Positions 9,578-18,220 are shown, counted from the first letter of the stretch. The stretch is 64,000 nt of DNA from Candidatus Methanogranum gryphiswaldense (GCA_019262145.1 CP076745.1:307093-371092), one strand, 5' to 3'. Numbers and translations: made by a program. The notes: generated by a model from the letters alone, not told the origin.

Positions 9578-10410
9578 TCAGGTATCCCCCTTGTTTTTGT
9601 AAGTATCGTATTTTTAAGACCTGTTCTCTCAATGAAGGCCTGACCTCTTCCGTTCTCGAGTACGATGGCTATTGCCGGTCCTGAACCAGACATACCAGCC
9701 CCTAGTGCACCGTTGTTCAAAGCCATCTCCGCTACAGAATTATCCACTTCAGACACTTTTGAGATTATGCGCCCATTCATGGTCATGGCGCTGAAAGGAT
9801 AGAATTCGGTGATGCCAAGAGCGGCATTGATCTCCGTGCCTACTTTTTGGAGCTCTTCCAGGTTGAGAGTGTTCTTTCTGATCTTTTTATCTGGAATGTA
9901 GAGGACGACATCGTATGTCTCTATGTCCCTGTGGAGTATGATCTGATTTTCGCTATTATTGGTAATAACAAGACCTCCAAGTTCGCATCCGCAGGCATCA
10001 TCGAACGATCCAGTTACTGTCACCTTTGCTCTTTTTGCACATGACACGCCGTGGTCGACGAGCACCACAGGATTGATATGGAAATTATATTCGTTGAATA
10101 CGGCATGTAGTATTGCATTACACGCTGAGCTCGAGCTCTTCAATCCTCTTGAGACCGGTATCTCAGAATTTACAATGAGCGCCCATCCTGTAGGTTCTTG
10201 TCTGTTCATGACCTTGTATGCCTTTTCGACACAATACCTGGCCATTGTTGTATCCTCATCGGGATCATTAACAATGCTAACTGTTCTTTTTTCTCCACCA
10301 GGTATGAATTCGGCCTGTGTTTTGAGCTCTATTCCGATGGTTGCACCTATTCCCATAGGCATTGCATTGATAACGGTGATCGCACCATGTGATACTCCCT
10401 TTCCGGTCAT
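9574..10410 (-). CDS. aroK: Archaeal-type (GHMP) shikimate kinase
   Basis: This enzyme phosphorylates shikimate at the 3-OH. It belongs to the GHMP kinase superfamily used by archaea and is unrelated to bacterial AroK. The 278-residue product has SRGLKSSSSACNAILHAV as the ATP-binding GHMP motif near residue 90 and GAGMSGSGPAIAIV near the C-terminus. It overlaps aroA and the aroDE fusion by 4 bases each. The genomic context settles the substrate better than the sequence does. Confidence 0.93.
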   Translation of the reverse strand: MTGKGVSHGAITVINAMPMGIGATIGIELKTQAEFIPGGEKRTVSIVNDPDEDTTMARYCVEKAYKVMNRQEPTGWALIVNSEIPVSRGLKSSSSACNAILHAVFNEYNFHINPVVLVDHGVSCAKRAKVTVTGSFDDACGCELGGLVITNNSENQIILHRDIETYDVVLYIPDKKIRKNTLNLEELQKVGTEINAALGITEFYPFSAMTMNGRIISKVSEVDNSVAEMALNNGALGAGMSGSGPAIAIVLENGRGQAFIERTGLKNTILTKTRGIPE

Positions 10411-11723
10411 TGTAGTACACTCCTCATTGTCTCGAATTGATCATAGTCGCCGGTCCAGAGTCCGAACGATGCGGCCCCTTGTCCTGCAAGCATGTCGGCT
10501 CCGGAGACAGTTCTTGCACCTACAGAAATAGCTCTGGATATTATAGGGGTATCCCTTCCATAGACCATATCGAAGACCGTATGGTCCTTGTTGAGTTGTT
10601 TAAGATTCAATGGATATTCTCCTTCTCCGTACATTCCGACAGGAGTACTGTTCACAATGAGGTCATTCATTTGAACAGGAACGGAATCTTTTTGTTTGTA
10701 TTCGCAGCCCATATCTGATGCCAGACTTTTTGCTGTGGATTCGTTCCTTCCGGTTATCGTAACATGACATCCCTTTTCCAATAGTATGTATGCGCAGGCT
10801 CTGGCTGCTCCCCCGGAACCCATTATGACAGCTTTTTTTCCTTTGGGTTCGAATTTTCCCTTTTTAAGAGCTGTTTCTATACCGATTATATCTGTATTGT
10901 ACCCTTTCAGTTTGCTGTTCTCGTTTACGACAGTGTTAACGGCTCCAATATCCTGGGCAGTTTTATCCATGCAATCTAATTGTTGTATTATGTTTTGTTT
11001 GTGAGGTATAGTGACATTGATACCCTTTATGTTATATTCCCGTATAATGTCAGCACAATGTTCCAGGTCCCCTGTTTCGAACTTGAGGTATATACCGTTC
11101 AACCCCTTTATTTCCATTGCAACTTCATGCATGATGGGAGATTTTGATTTGGATAGAGGGCAACCGACTATACCAGTTATCATGCAGTCATCACCGAGTT
11201 TTCTCATATCCTTTATACTCAGTTGTCCGGGGGCTGTTGGTTCTCCAACGTATCCGAATGAGAATTCGTTTTTTAGAAGTGTTTTTCTGATCCTTGTGAT
11301 CTTTCCAAATTCGCCCATACCCAGCAGAACATGTCTACTATCAATTTTTTCAGAGGACACGAATATATTGTGAAGGTCAGCGAATCCTTTTACTGCAAAG
11401 GCACCTTTGTGTATGTCTCCGTCCATGGACATGAGTTTGTTGACAATAGCATCATACGACGGGGTCAGATCATAATTATGGTATGAGGATACAACTGTAA
11501 GATGAGTGTTCGGTCTGGGGGTTTCCCCCACATCGATCATCCCGTTGAATCCGCTGGGCAGCAATGACAGATCCACGTTCCCGCGATAAGTGACCAGAAG
11601 TTCTTTATTCGGTATGTGGGGCACTTGACCCAGCAGATCAAGTCTGATCTCGACCATATCGGCATCTGAAAGGTCATCCTTTTCCGAATATGAGCTCAGA
11701 GAGGCGCAGATCCTGCCGATCAT
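10407..11723 (-). CDS. aroDE: Bifunctional 3-dehydroquinate dehydratase/shikimate dehydrogenase
   Basis: One 438-residue chain covers two consecutive shikimate steps. Residues about 1-170 are a type I dehydroquinase with VEIRLDLL (E25, R27), the catalytic His82 in SSYHNYD and the Schiff-base Lys112 in FAVKGFADL. From about residue 180 follows an AroE domain: GIVGCPLSKSKSPIMHE, the catalytic lysine in NVTIPHKQN, GYNTDIIG, the NADP loop GSGGAARA and the final GQGAASFGLWTG. The dehydroquinase half is short compared with free-standing enzymes. The fusion would pass dehydroshikimate between sites on one chain. Confidence 0.93.
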   Translation of the reverse strand: MIGRICASLSSYSEKDDLSDADMVEIRLDLLGQVPHIPNKELLVTYRGNVDLSLLPSGFNGMIDVGETPRPNTHLTVVSSYHNYDLTPSYDAIVNKLMSMDGDIHKGAFAVKGFADLHNIFVSSEKIDSRHVLLGMGEFGKITRIRKTLLKNEFSFGYVGEPTAPGQLSIKDMRKLGDDCMITGIVGCPLSKSKSPIMHEVAMEIKGLNGIYLKFETGDLEHCADIIREYNIKGINVTIPHKQNIIQQLDCMDKTAQDIGAVNTVVNENSKLKGYNTDIIGIETALKKGKFEPKGKKAVIMGSGGAARACAYILLEKGCHVTITGRNESTAKSLASDMGCEYKQKDSVPVQMNDLIVNSTPVGMYGEGEYPLNLKQLNKDHTVFDMVYGRDTPIISRAISVGARTVSGADMLAGQGAASFGLWTGDYDQFETMRSVLQ

Positions 11724-12733
11724 AATTCCCTGATCGTCTCATCGATCTTCATACCAAAGTGGCGTCCACCAGATTCCAGTCTGGCATATACCTCATCGCC
11801 TGTTTTTATCTTGGATACGGAGATTGATCCTTTTGGTCCGACCAATTTGACCGTTTCTGCATTTTGTAAGATGGTGGTATATTTTTCCTTTCCATCAGTG
11901 GCCTCAAGTATGAGCATGGGTCTCTGTTCGATCTTACATCTACCTACGCTGGATATTCTGGTTTTTCCACCTTTATCGACGAGAAGTATGGTTTCTCCGG
12001 ATTTGAGCTCAGAAAGATATCTGGTCTTTCCTTCAGGTCCGAGTACATAGGCATGCACGGCTCCTGCATTCACTCTGAAAGGCCTCGCGTTGACATAGCC
12101 GTTGTCCTCGCTTTCTGATTGTATAAGGAAGAGGCAGGATGCGGTCGAACCAATCAGCATACCTTCTCCTGGACGCATCATCGATACAGTGTCTACGCAA
12201 ACTCTGTCGCCCATCTCTATTTTCTTCACATCCAATACCTTTAAAGGTACTAGATTTACGTCGGAAGATTCCATGCTGAGGTCCGCAAATTGCCTGACCT
12301 CATTACCTGTGGACACATCTATCACAATGCCATCTACACCTTTTTCCAAAGTAGTCAGATATGTTTTCGCCTTTTCAACACTGGATGCGCATGCAAAGAT
12401 GCGGGTATCTGTTTTATGGAATTTGGCGATCATATTCTCAAGGGGAATGATGGTCCAGTCTGACGTTCCTAGAACTACGGTCTTACATTTTCCGGCAAGT
12501 GCCATGGCTCCTTCTTGATCGGCAGGTTTTTTCAGTTCTACATATACTGAATCATCTGAGAGTTTTCCATTGTCGTTGAAGATAAGTTTGACATTTCCGA
12601 AGGAGGTAAAATCTTTGTCTTCAGGTCTTACGATGGCAACTGTCACACCACACTCTAGAGCGCTTATCACCAATTCTTTTCTTTTTTCCTTTTTATCAGG
12701 AGTATCCGCTTTGACCCAGATTTCTTTTGACAT
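11720..12733 (-). CDS. aroB': 3-dehydroquinate synthase II
   Basis: This enzyme forms 3-dehydroquinate from the amino sugar made by the upstream gene, in the archaeal route that bypasses DAHP. The sequence matches the archaeal AroB' family: an N-terminal IWVKAD, a mid-region DGIVIDVSTGNEVRQFADL and a C-terminal SVGRCKIEQRPMLILEA. I chose the ATG at 12733. It has GGAG five bases upstream, whereas the GTG at 12739 overlaps that site. The product is 337 residues. It overlaps aroDE by 4 bases. Confidence 0.93.
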   Translation of the reverse strand: MSKEIWVKADTPDKKEKRKELVISALECGVTVAIVRPEDKDFTSFGNVKLIFNDNGKLSDDSVYVELKKPADQEGAMALAGKCKTVVLGTSDWTIIPLENMIAKFHKTDTRIFACASSVEKAKTYLTTLEKGVDGIVIDVSTGNEVRQFADLSMESSDVNLVPLKVLDVKKIEMGDRVCVDTVSMMRPGEGMLIGSTASCLFLIQSESEDNGYVNARPFRVNAGAVHAYVLGPEGKTRYLSELKSGETILLVDKGGKTRISSVGRCKIEQRPMLILEATDGKEKYTTILQNAETVKLVGPKGSISVSKIKTGDEVYARLESGGRHFGMKIDETIREL

Positions 12734-12735
12734 GT

Positions 12736-13527
12736 TCACTCCAAATTCTGGTATGCTTCTTTGACAGTTGCTCCATGTAGAACTATATCAGAGATGGCTT
12801 TGGTCATTGCTTCGACATTTTGGTGTTGGAACACATTACGCCCAATAGAAACACCTTTTCCTCCGGCCTGAAGTGAATCATATACCATGTTGAGGATATC
12901 CATATCGGATTTCATCTTCGGTCCGCCTGCGATCACTACTGGCGCAAGTGCTCCGTCGACCACTTTTTCGAAAGTTTTCACATCGCCAGTATAGCTGCAT
13001 TTGACCAGGTCTGCGCCGAGTTCGGTTGCTACTCTTGCTGCGTGTGCAACAACGGCTGGATCATACGAATCAGATATCTTAGGTCCGCGAGGGTAGGCCA
13101 TAACTAGAAGAGGCATACCCCAATCTGCGCATTCTTCGGAGATCATTCCGAGGTCAGATAGCATTATGGTTTCTGTTTCAGCACCTACGTTGACATGCAT
13201 CGATACGGCATCCGCACCGATCTTAAGTGCTTCCTCGACGGTTGCTACGAGGGTCTTGCTGGTAGATGTCACTCCAATGTCAGTGGATGCTGATAGGTGC
13301 AGTATGAGTCCGATATCACGGCCGCTTGTACGGTGACTAAAGCGGATAAGACCCTTGTGCATGAGTACAGCAGTTGCACCGCCGTTTGCCACATCATCTA
13401 CGGTCTTTTTCATGTCGATAAGACCCTCTACTGGACCTATGGAAACTCCATGGTCCATAGGTACGATAACACAGTTTCCTGTGTTCCTATCGACTATCCT
13501 CTCCATTCTTATGCTTTTTCCGTACAT
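12736..13527 (-). CDS. aroA': 2-amino-3,7-dideoxy-D-threo-hept-6-ulosonate synthase
   Basis: ADTH synthase starts the archaeal aromatic route by an aldolase/transaldolase-type reaction that yields the precursor of dehydroquinate. The fold is class I aldolase-like, with CVIVPMDHGVSIGP near the start and the Schiff-base lysine in GADLVKCSYTGD. The ATG at 13527 has GGGAG nine bases upstream and gives MYGKSIRMERIV, a better start than one further upstream, which would run through the leader hairpin. The product is 263 residues. It is the first gene of the shikimate operon. Confidence 0.92.
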   Translation of the reverse strand: MYGKSIRMERIVDRNTGNCVIVPMDHGVSIGPVEGLIDMKKTVDDVANGGATAVLMHKGLIRFSHRTSGRDIGLILHLSASTDIGVTSTSKTLVATVEEALKIGADAVSMHVNVGAETETIMLSDLGMISEECADWGMPLLVMAYPRGPKISDSYDPAVVAHAARVATELGADLVKCSYTGDVKTFEKVVDGALAPVVIAGGPKMKSDMDILNMVYDSLQAGGKGVSIGRNVFQHQNVEAMTKAISDIVLHGATVKEAYQNLE

Positions 13528-13540
13528 TTGTATCAACTCC

Positions 13541-13562
13541 CGGATCGTTTGATGACGATCCG
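13541..13562 (-). promoter_or_regulatory. Leader hairpin of the shikimate operon
   Basis: CGGATCG (13541-13547) and CGATCCG (13556-13562) form a perfect 7-bp stem with an 8-base loop in the 5' leader, directly before the ribosome site of the first gene. As DNA it is a dyad that could bind a repressor. As RNA it could mask translation. No regulator is recognisable nearby. Confidence 0.5.
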
Positions 13563-13593
13563 ATCCCGTGATCAATATCCTCATTCTAGCGAA

Positions 13594-13608
13594 ACATATA
13601 TATTTATT
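13594..13608. promoter_or_regulatory. Shared bidirectional TATA box
   Basis: ACATATATATTTATT lies in the 46 or so bases between the divergent aro operon and tRNA-Ala. Its ATATATAT core reads the same on both strands. Transcription start would fall about 25 bases away on either side, near 13575 (minus) for aro and near 13628 (plus) for the tRNA. Confidence 0.55.
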
Positions 13609-13630
13609 GCCAGGTTCATGGAAGGATAGT

Positions 13631-13706
13631 GGGCTGGTAGATCAGCTGGAAGATCGCTTGCTTTGCAAGCAAGAAGTCGCGTGTTCAAATCACGCCCAGT
13701 CCACCA
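13631..13706 (+). tRNA. tRNA-Ala (anticodon TGC)
   Basis: A full cloverleaf folds: acceptor GGGCTGG/CCAGTCC, a D arm closed by GATC pairs, anticodon stem CTTGC/GCAAG around TTTGCAA, and T arm GCGTG/CACGC with loop TTCAAAT. The anticodon is TGC. The acceptor contains the G3-U70 pair that marks alanine tRNAs. CCA is encoded at 13704-13706. There is no intron. Confidence 0.96.
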
Positions 13707-13786
13707 CTCGTATGATTGTTTTGAAGCCTTTTCATAGTATAATTCGTTAATTTGTTTGATCGTAGTATAACATTTCTAGAATTCTA

Positions 13787-14059
13787 TTAACAGGATTTTT
13801 GATCGTTTTCACATTCGTGCAATGCATTTTCAGCTATTTTGTACACTCTTTCATATTGTGATTGATAGACAATTCTATCTGCATCTCTGATATTTCCGCC
13901 GGACCCTGGTACGCTATTGAATTTTAGATATTCTTTGACCAAATAATCCAGAGGTATCGGTTGTGATTTGATCATTTTTTTGAATGTTGATAGATATACG
14001 GTGAATCCCATTTTTTTCAGCACACACAGAAGCTCATCTTCATTCTGAATTTGATCCAT
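13787..14059 (-). CDS. Small hypothetical protein, 90 residues
   Basis: I do not recognise this protein. It is acidic at the start and then mixed, with predicted helix (NEDELLCVLKKMGF, KIAENALHECEND), a glycine-rich turn SVPGSGGNIRDAD in the middle and cysteines at both ends. A TATA-like ACTTATATTA lies upstream on the minus strand near 14075-14085, so a near-leaderless message is possible. It stands alone between tRNA-Ala and a ferritin-like gene. Codon use is less biased than in its neighbours. Coding is probable but not certain. Confidence 0.55.
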   Translation of the reverse strand: MDQIQNEDELLCVLKKMGFTVYLSTFKKMIKSQPIPLDYLVKEYLKFNSVPGSGGNIRDADRIVYQSQYERVYKIAENALHECENDQKSC

Positions 14060-14231
14060 GATTTGAAATTAACATACATAATATAAGTATAATTTGCAAA
14101 AAATTCGAGGATCCTTAAGATCATTTGTTCTTATACAGGAAGAATCATCACAATTCAGTTGCAGTTATTATTAACGGGTCCATCCGCCAGTTACTTATAT
14201 GCACAATACTGTCCGATTTTTGGTGAACTGA

Positions 14232-14552
14232 ATGCCAAGTTTTGCTGATCCGTTTGTAGGAAATGTAAATAAAAAAATGTCAAAAGAGGAATTGGCACAG
14301 GCTCTAAGACTGGACATCGCTGGTGAGTTAGAAGCTATAACTGTTTACGAGTCGCATATACTCGCTACGGACGACCCCGTTGCAAAGGCTGTCCTGTCAG
14401 ATATAAGGGATGAGGAAAAGGTCCACATGGGGGAGTTGATAACGCTCATGCGTTATCTTGACCCAATGGAGACCGAGCATTTTCTTTCCGGAGAGGAAGA
14501 AGTAAAAGAGATGCTTGACAAACTCAGAGCGCAGGGTAAGATCAAAAAATGA
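14232..14552 (+). CDS. Ferritin-like diiron protein, EncFtn-like
   Basis: This 106-residue helical protein has the ferritin-like metal ligands on two helices: E32 (with E34) in AGELEAITVYE, and E62 and H65 in RDEEKVHM. The spacing and the following LMRYLDP resemble encapsulated ferritins, half-ferritins that oxidise and store iron after dimerising. No C-terminal encapsulin-targeting tail is evident (it ends GKIKK) and no shell gene lies in the window. TTATATG near 14197-14203 is a TATA box and GGTGA precedes the ATG. It could instead be another small rubrerythrin-family protein. Confidence 0.75.
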   Translation: MPSFADPFVGNVNKKMSKEELAQALRLDIAGELEAITVYESHILATDDPVAKAVLSDIRDEEKVHMGELITLMRYLDPMETEHFLSGEEEVKEMLDKLRAQGKIKK

Positions 14553-14624
14553 TCCGATCTAAAACAGTTTAACTCTATTTCTCATTTATTAAAGATATAA
14601 ATTTTAAAGTGTTTGAAATGATAT

Positions 14625-16394
14625 TCAATCGAATTTACCGACCGTCGCTTTTATGCGCCTTACCCCTGCAGCACAACTTTCTTCTTTCTGTATCTTGAAG
14701 CCTTGAAGTTCTCCAGTTTGTGCGACATGCGGTCCACCGCAAAGTTCTGAGGAAACATCGCCTATGACGTAAACTTTGACAAATTGTCCATATTTGTTGT
14801 CAAATACGCCGATCGCACCAGATGCTTTTGCGTCATCTAGGGGCATCTCCTTGCATACGACGGGAATGTCCGCTTTTATGGCCTCATTGACATATTTCTC
14901 GATAGCTGTGAGTTCTTCTGGAGTGAGTTTTCTGTCAAAATTAAAATCGAATCTTAGTCTTTCCGCAGTGATGTTGCTTCCTTTCTGTCTTATATCGGGG
15001 TCGACCAGATCCCTAAGTGCAGCGTTAAGAAGATGTGTTGCAGTATGCAGTTTCGTGGTTTCTTCGGTATGGTCCGCCAACCCTCCTTTGAAAACTTGGT
15101 CCGAACCAGCTCTGGATTTATCCTGATGGTCTTTGAATCTGTTGTTAAAGTCGTCTATATTGACAGTAAGTCCTTTTTCAGCTGCAAGTTCTTGTGTCAA
15201 TTCTACTGGGAATCCATAGGTATCATAGAGTTTGAAAACAAGTTCTCCATTCAATTCTTTGGAATCTCCGTTCTCGACAAGCATCTCTTCGAACCTTCTG
15301 AGTCCCTTGGTGAGTGTTTTATGGAACTTTTCTTCTTCCGCAGTTAATTTTTCATAAATGTCCGTCTTATTATTTTCAAGTTCAGGATATGCCGCAGAAT
15401 AATCGCGAACAATGACCTCAGCGATCCTTTGCATGTATGTTCCATCATAACCTAATTTAGACATGTATCTGCTAGCTCTTCTGATGAGTCTTCTTAAAAT
15501 GTAGCCTTGTCCCATCTTGGACGGTACCACACCGTCACCAAGCATGAATGTTGCAGCTCTTAGGTGATCGGCTATAATTCTGAATGATATTATGTCATCT
15601 TCGTATTTTTTACCGGAAATTTCTTCTATTGTCCTTATTATCGGTTGGAAAAGTTCCGTGTCGTAGACGGTATCTTTTCCATTCATTATGCGGAGTGCTC
15701 TTTCAAGACCCATTCCAGTATCTACGTTCTTTTGACCAAGCGGGGTGAATTTACCATCTTTGTCTTTGAAATATTGCATGAACACATTGTTCCATATTTC
15801 AGTGTATTTTCCGCAGTGGCAGGAGGGTCCGCAATTCGGACCGCATTTTTGTCTGCCATCGTCATAGAATATCTCTGTATCGGGCCCGCACGGTCCTGTT
15901 TGTCCAGCAGGTCCCCACCAGTTGTCCTTTCTTCCGTAGAAGAAGATCTGGTCGTCTTTCATACCGTGGCTTTTCCAATATTTCTCTGTGTCTGTATCGC
16001 GTGGTATATCGCCCTCGCCTTCAAAGGCGGTCACCGCTAGATGATCAATAGGTATCTTAAGAACTGTCTGGAGAAGATCAAAACTGAATTGTATGGATTC
16101 TTTTTTAAAATAATCTCCGAGAGACCAATTTCCAAGCATTTCAAAGAAGGTCAGGTGACTTGCGTCTCCGACCTCTTCGATATCTCCTGTTCTTATGCAT
16201 TTTTGGAAATTTACCAGTCTTTTTCCCTCGGGATGTTTTTCGCCGAGCAGATATGGTACCAGGGGGTGCATCCCTGCTGTTGTGAATAATACCGTTGGGT
16301 CGTTTTCAGGGATGAGCGATGCAGATCTTATGTATGCATGGCCTCTGTCCTTGAAGAAATTAACATATGCTTCTCTGAGTTCTTGAGCGTCCAT
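14625..16394 (-). CDS. alaS: Alanyl-tRNA synthetase, short bacterial-type form
   Basis: AlaRS charges tRNA-Ala. The 589-residue chain has the class II catalytic core (FTTAGMHPLVPYLLG, FFEMLGNWSLGDYF, GMGLERALRI), the tRNA-binding region and an editing domain with HTATH and CGGPH zinc/active-site motifs. It ends just after the editing domain and lacks the usual C-terminal domain. Most archaeal AlaRS are near 900 residues with a different N-terminus. The sequence style here is bacterial, suggesting transfer. The ATG at 16394 has GGAG eight bases upstream and is preferred to the GTG at 16403. A tRNA-Ala gene lies 1 kb away. Confidence 0.93.
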   Translation of the reverse strand: MDAQELREAYVNFFKDRGHAYIRSASLIPENDPTVLFTTAGMHPLVPYLLGEKHPEGKRLVNFQKCIRTGDIEEVGDASHLTFFEMLGNWSLGDYFKKESIQFSFDLLQTVLKIPIDHLAVTAFEGEGDIPRDTDTEKYWKSHGMKDDQIFFYGRKDNWWGPAGQTGPCGPDTEIFYDDGRQKCGPNCGPSCHCGKYTEIWNNVFMQYFKDKDGKFTPLGQKNVDTGMGLERALRIMNGKDTVYDTELFQPIIRTIEEISGKKYEDDIISFRIIADHLRAATFMLGDGVVPSKMGQGYILRRLIRRASRYMSKLGYDGTYMQRIAEVIVRDYSAAYPELENNKTDIYEKLTAEEEKFHKTLTKGLRRFEEMLVENGDSKELNGELVFKLYDTYGFPVELTQELAAEKGLTVNIDDFNNRFKDHQDKSRAGSDQVFKGGLADHTEETTKLHTATHLLNAALRDLVDPDIRQKGSNITAERLRFDFNFDRKLTPEELTAIEKYVNEAIKADIPVVCKEMPLDDAKASGAIGVFDNKYGQFVKVYVIGDVSSELCGGPHVAQTGELQGFKIQKEESCAAGVRRIKATVGKFD

Positions 16395-16459
16395 TTTGTA
16401 CACTCCAAATGATTCGTGTGATACCCTTATCGTTTAAATAGACTGTGAGTAAATGGTTT

Positions 16460-17692
16460 TCAAAGGGTATTCAGGATATCGTAGACGTCTCCTTCAGCGA
16501 TTATTATCTTCTTTTTTGCATTTTTCAAGATCTTTTCAGGAAGTGCTCCGATCTCTTTGACGATGACCGTATCGCACTCATCAAGTTTCCTTACTATGCC
16601 TTCAAGATGTTCCCGGTGGCCTTTTCCAGCGACTTCAAAATTCGTATCGATAATGAGTGTTTTGCAGAGGATGAATTTTCCATCTTTTTTATCATAAATG
16701 TTAAATTTCACACTGCTACCGAAACCAGAATCAATAGTCCTTCCATCGGATGTGGCCACAGCTATCTTGTTTCCATTGTTAAAGAACTCTGTTCGTATCG
16801 GGATTTCATGCAACGGTCCGCAGCCAGGTTTACAGGATCCCATGTGAACGAATTCACCTGAACGATCATTGTCCAACATCCCTATGGCATCTGCGCGACA
16901 TTGTCTGCAATGGCGCATCATCTTAGCATCAATTGAACATTTGTCCATTAGTTCTTTTCTTTCTCCTGCCGTGGGTGCACGTCTGTTTGCAAATTTTGTG
17001 TCATCAACGGGGATCAGAGGTAGAATATTCACTATATAGGCACCGAGTTCTTTTACTTTTTTTACTAATTCCGGAATGTGCGTATCGTTGATACCGGGTA
17101 TCATTACAATGTTTGCTTTTACGACAATTCCCATTTTGGCACAATTTTTTATTCCTTCGAATTGTCTCTCCATGAGGACCTTTGCACCGTCTTTTCCGTT
17201 GTATTTTTTACCGTTCCATAGGACGGAATCGTAGATCTCTGCACCTATGTCTGGATCGCAGGCATTCACAGTGACTGTAACAAATCTTACGCCAAGATCA
17301 AAAAGTCTTTTTTCATTGCCTGGAAGCATCAGTCCGTTAGTGGATATGCACAGTGTGAGATCTGGAAAATTTTCTTTGATGAGTGCTAATGTTTTGAATG
17401 TAGCATCATTGGCAAGAGGATCTCCTGGTCCCGCAATGCCAATTACTTTTAAATTTGGGATTTTTTCTTTTACAAAACGGACCTTCTCTACAGCCTGTTC
17501 CGGTGAAAGAATTTCGCTTGTAACTCCAGGGCGAGACTCATTGCTGCAGTCAAATTTTCTGTTGCAATAGTTACACTGTATATTACAATGCGGTGCAACC
17601 GGTAGATGCATTCTAGCGAATTGGTGATGAGCCTGTTCGTCGTAACAAGGGTGCGTTCTTATCGCTTCCTTTAGTTCATCTTCCGAGGTCAT
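16460..17692 (-). CDS. nifB: Radical SAM NifB with C-terminal NifX-type domain
   Basis: NifB uses SAM radicals to fuse [4Fe-4S] units and insert carbide, giving NifB-co, the core of nitrogenase cofactor. The N-terminal part has APHCNIQCNYCNRKFDC with the CX3CX2C cluster motif, SRPGVTSEILSPEQA and IAGPGDPLAN, all diagnostic of NifB. From about residue 300, NKIAVATSDGRTIDSGFG begins a NifX/NafY-like cofactor-binding domain, so the two are fused in 410 residues. No nitrogenase structural gene is in the window. Promoter-like AATATAATATAAG lies near 17712-17724. Confidence 0.92.
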   Translation of the reverse strand: MTSEDELKEAIRTHPCYDEQAHHQFARMHLPVAPHCNIQCNYCNRKFDCSNESRPGVTSEILSPEQAVEKVRFVKEKIPNLKVIGIAGPGDPLANDATFKTLALIKENFPDLTLCISTNGLMLPGNEKRLFDLGVRFVTVTVNACDPDIGAEIYDSVLWNGKKYNGKDGAKVLMERQFEGIKNCAKMGIVVKANIVMIPGINDTHIPELVKKVKELGAYIVNILPLIPVDDTKFANRRAPTAGERKELMDKCSIDAKMMRHCRQCRADAIGMLDNDRSGEFVHMGSCKPGCGPLHEIPIRTEFFNNGNKIAVATSDGRTIDSGFGSSVKFNIYDKKDGKFILCKTLIIDTNFEVAGKGHREHLEGIVRKLDECDTVIVKEIGALPEKILKNAKKKIIIAEGDVYDILNTL

Positions 17693-17801
17693 AGTCCTTA
17701 ATCCTCTTACTTATATTATATTATAATTGAAGGTAAATCGAAAATAAAAAAGAGAAATTTAAAATAAATATGTCGACAGGATATGGTAGTCCGTGAATTA
17801 A

Positions 17802-18200
17802 ATGTCCGATCCAATCGATGTAGAGCGTATTGTATCCGAAATGAATAATAATATGCCAATAAATCGTAGAACTTTACTGGATTATTTAGAGAATGGCGAT
17901 TATACATATCAAACGCGTAGCGGTATAAAAGGTACTTTTGGTCCAGTAGAATTAGAATATCTTTCTTCGATATGTACAGAGATCGAAAAAATGAGACTTC
18001 GGTTGCCTATTTTTATCGGTACAGATGTTATTTCTGAAACAGGCGCTTGGAAAGTAGAGGGTAAGATAGAATCATCGGTTGTGTCAAAGATGTTAGGCAA
18101 GAATCGTCACTGTGAGGATTATATACAACTATGCTATCCTGACCTCTTGGAAGTAAGAAGACTATTGCCAGAGCTGGCTGTAGTAATATTTCTTCCCTGA
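17802..18200 (+). CDS. DUF61 (UPF0216) family protein
   Basis: This 132-residue archaeal protein belongs to a family of unknown function. It matches the pattern RRTLLDYLENGDYTYQTRSG followed by ELEYLSSICTE and KMRLRLPIFIGTD. Conservation in archaea suggests a housekeeping role, but none is established from the sequence. Transcription probably starts from an A/T-rich box near 17759-17770. It lies directly before the rRNA promoter, in the same direction. Confidence 0.8.
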   Translation: MSDPIDVERIVSEMNNNMPINRRTLLDYLENGDYTYQTRSGIKGTFGPVELEYLSSICTEIEKMRLRLPIFIGTDVISETGAWKVEGKIESSVVSKMLGKNRHCEDYIQLCYPDLLEVRRLLPELAVVIFLP

Positions 18201-18220
18201 TTATGGAATGTAATCGGAAA

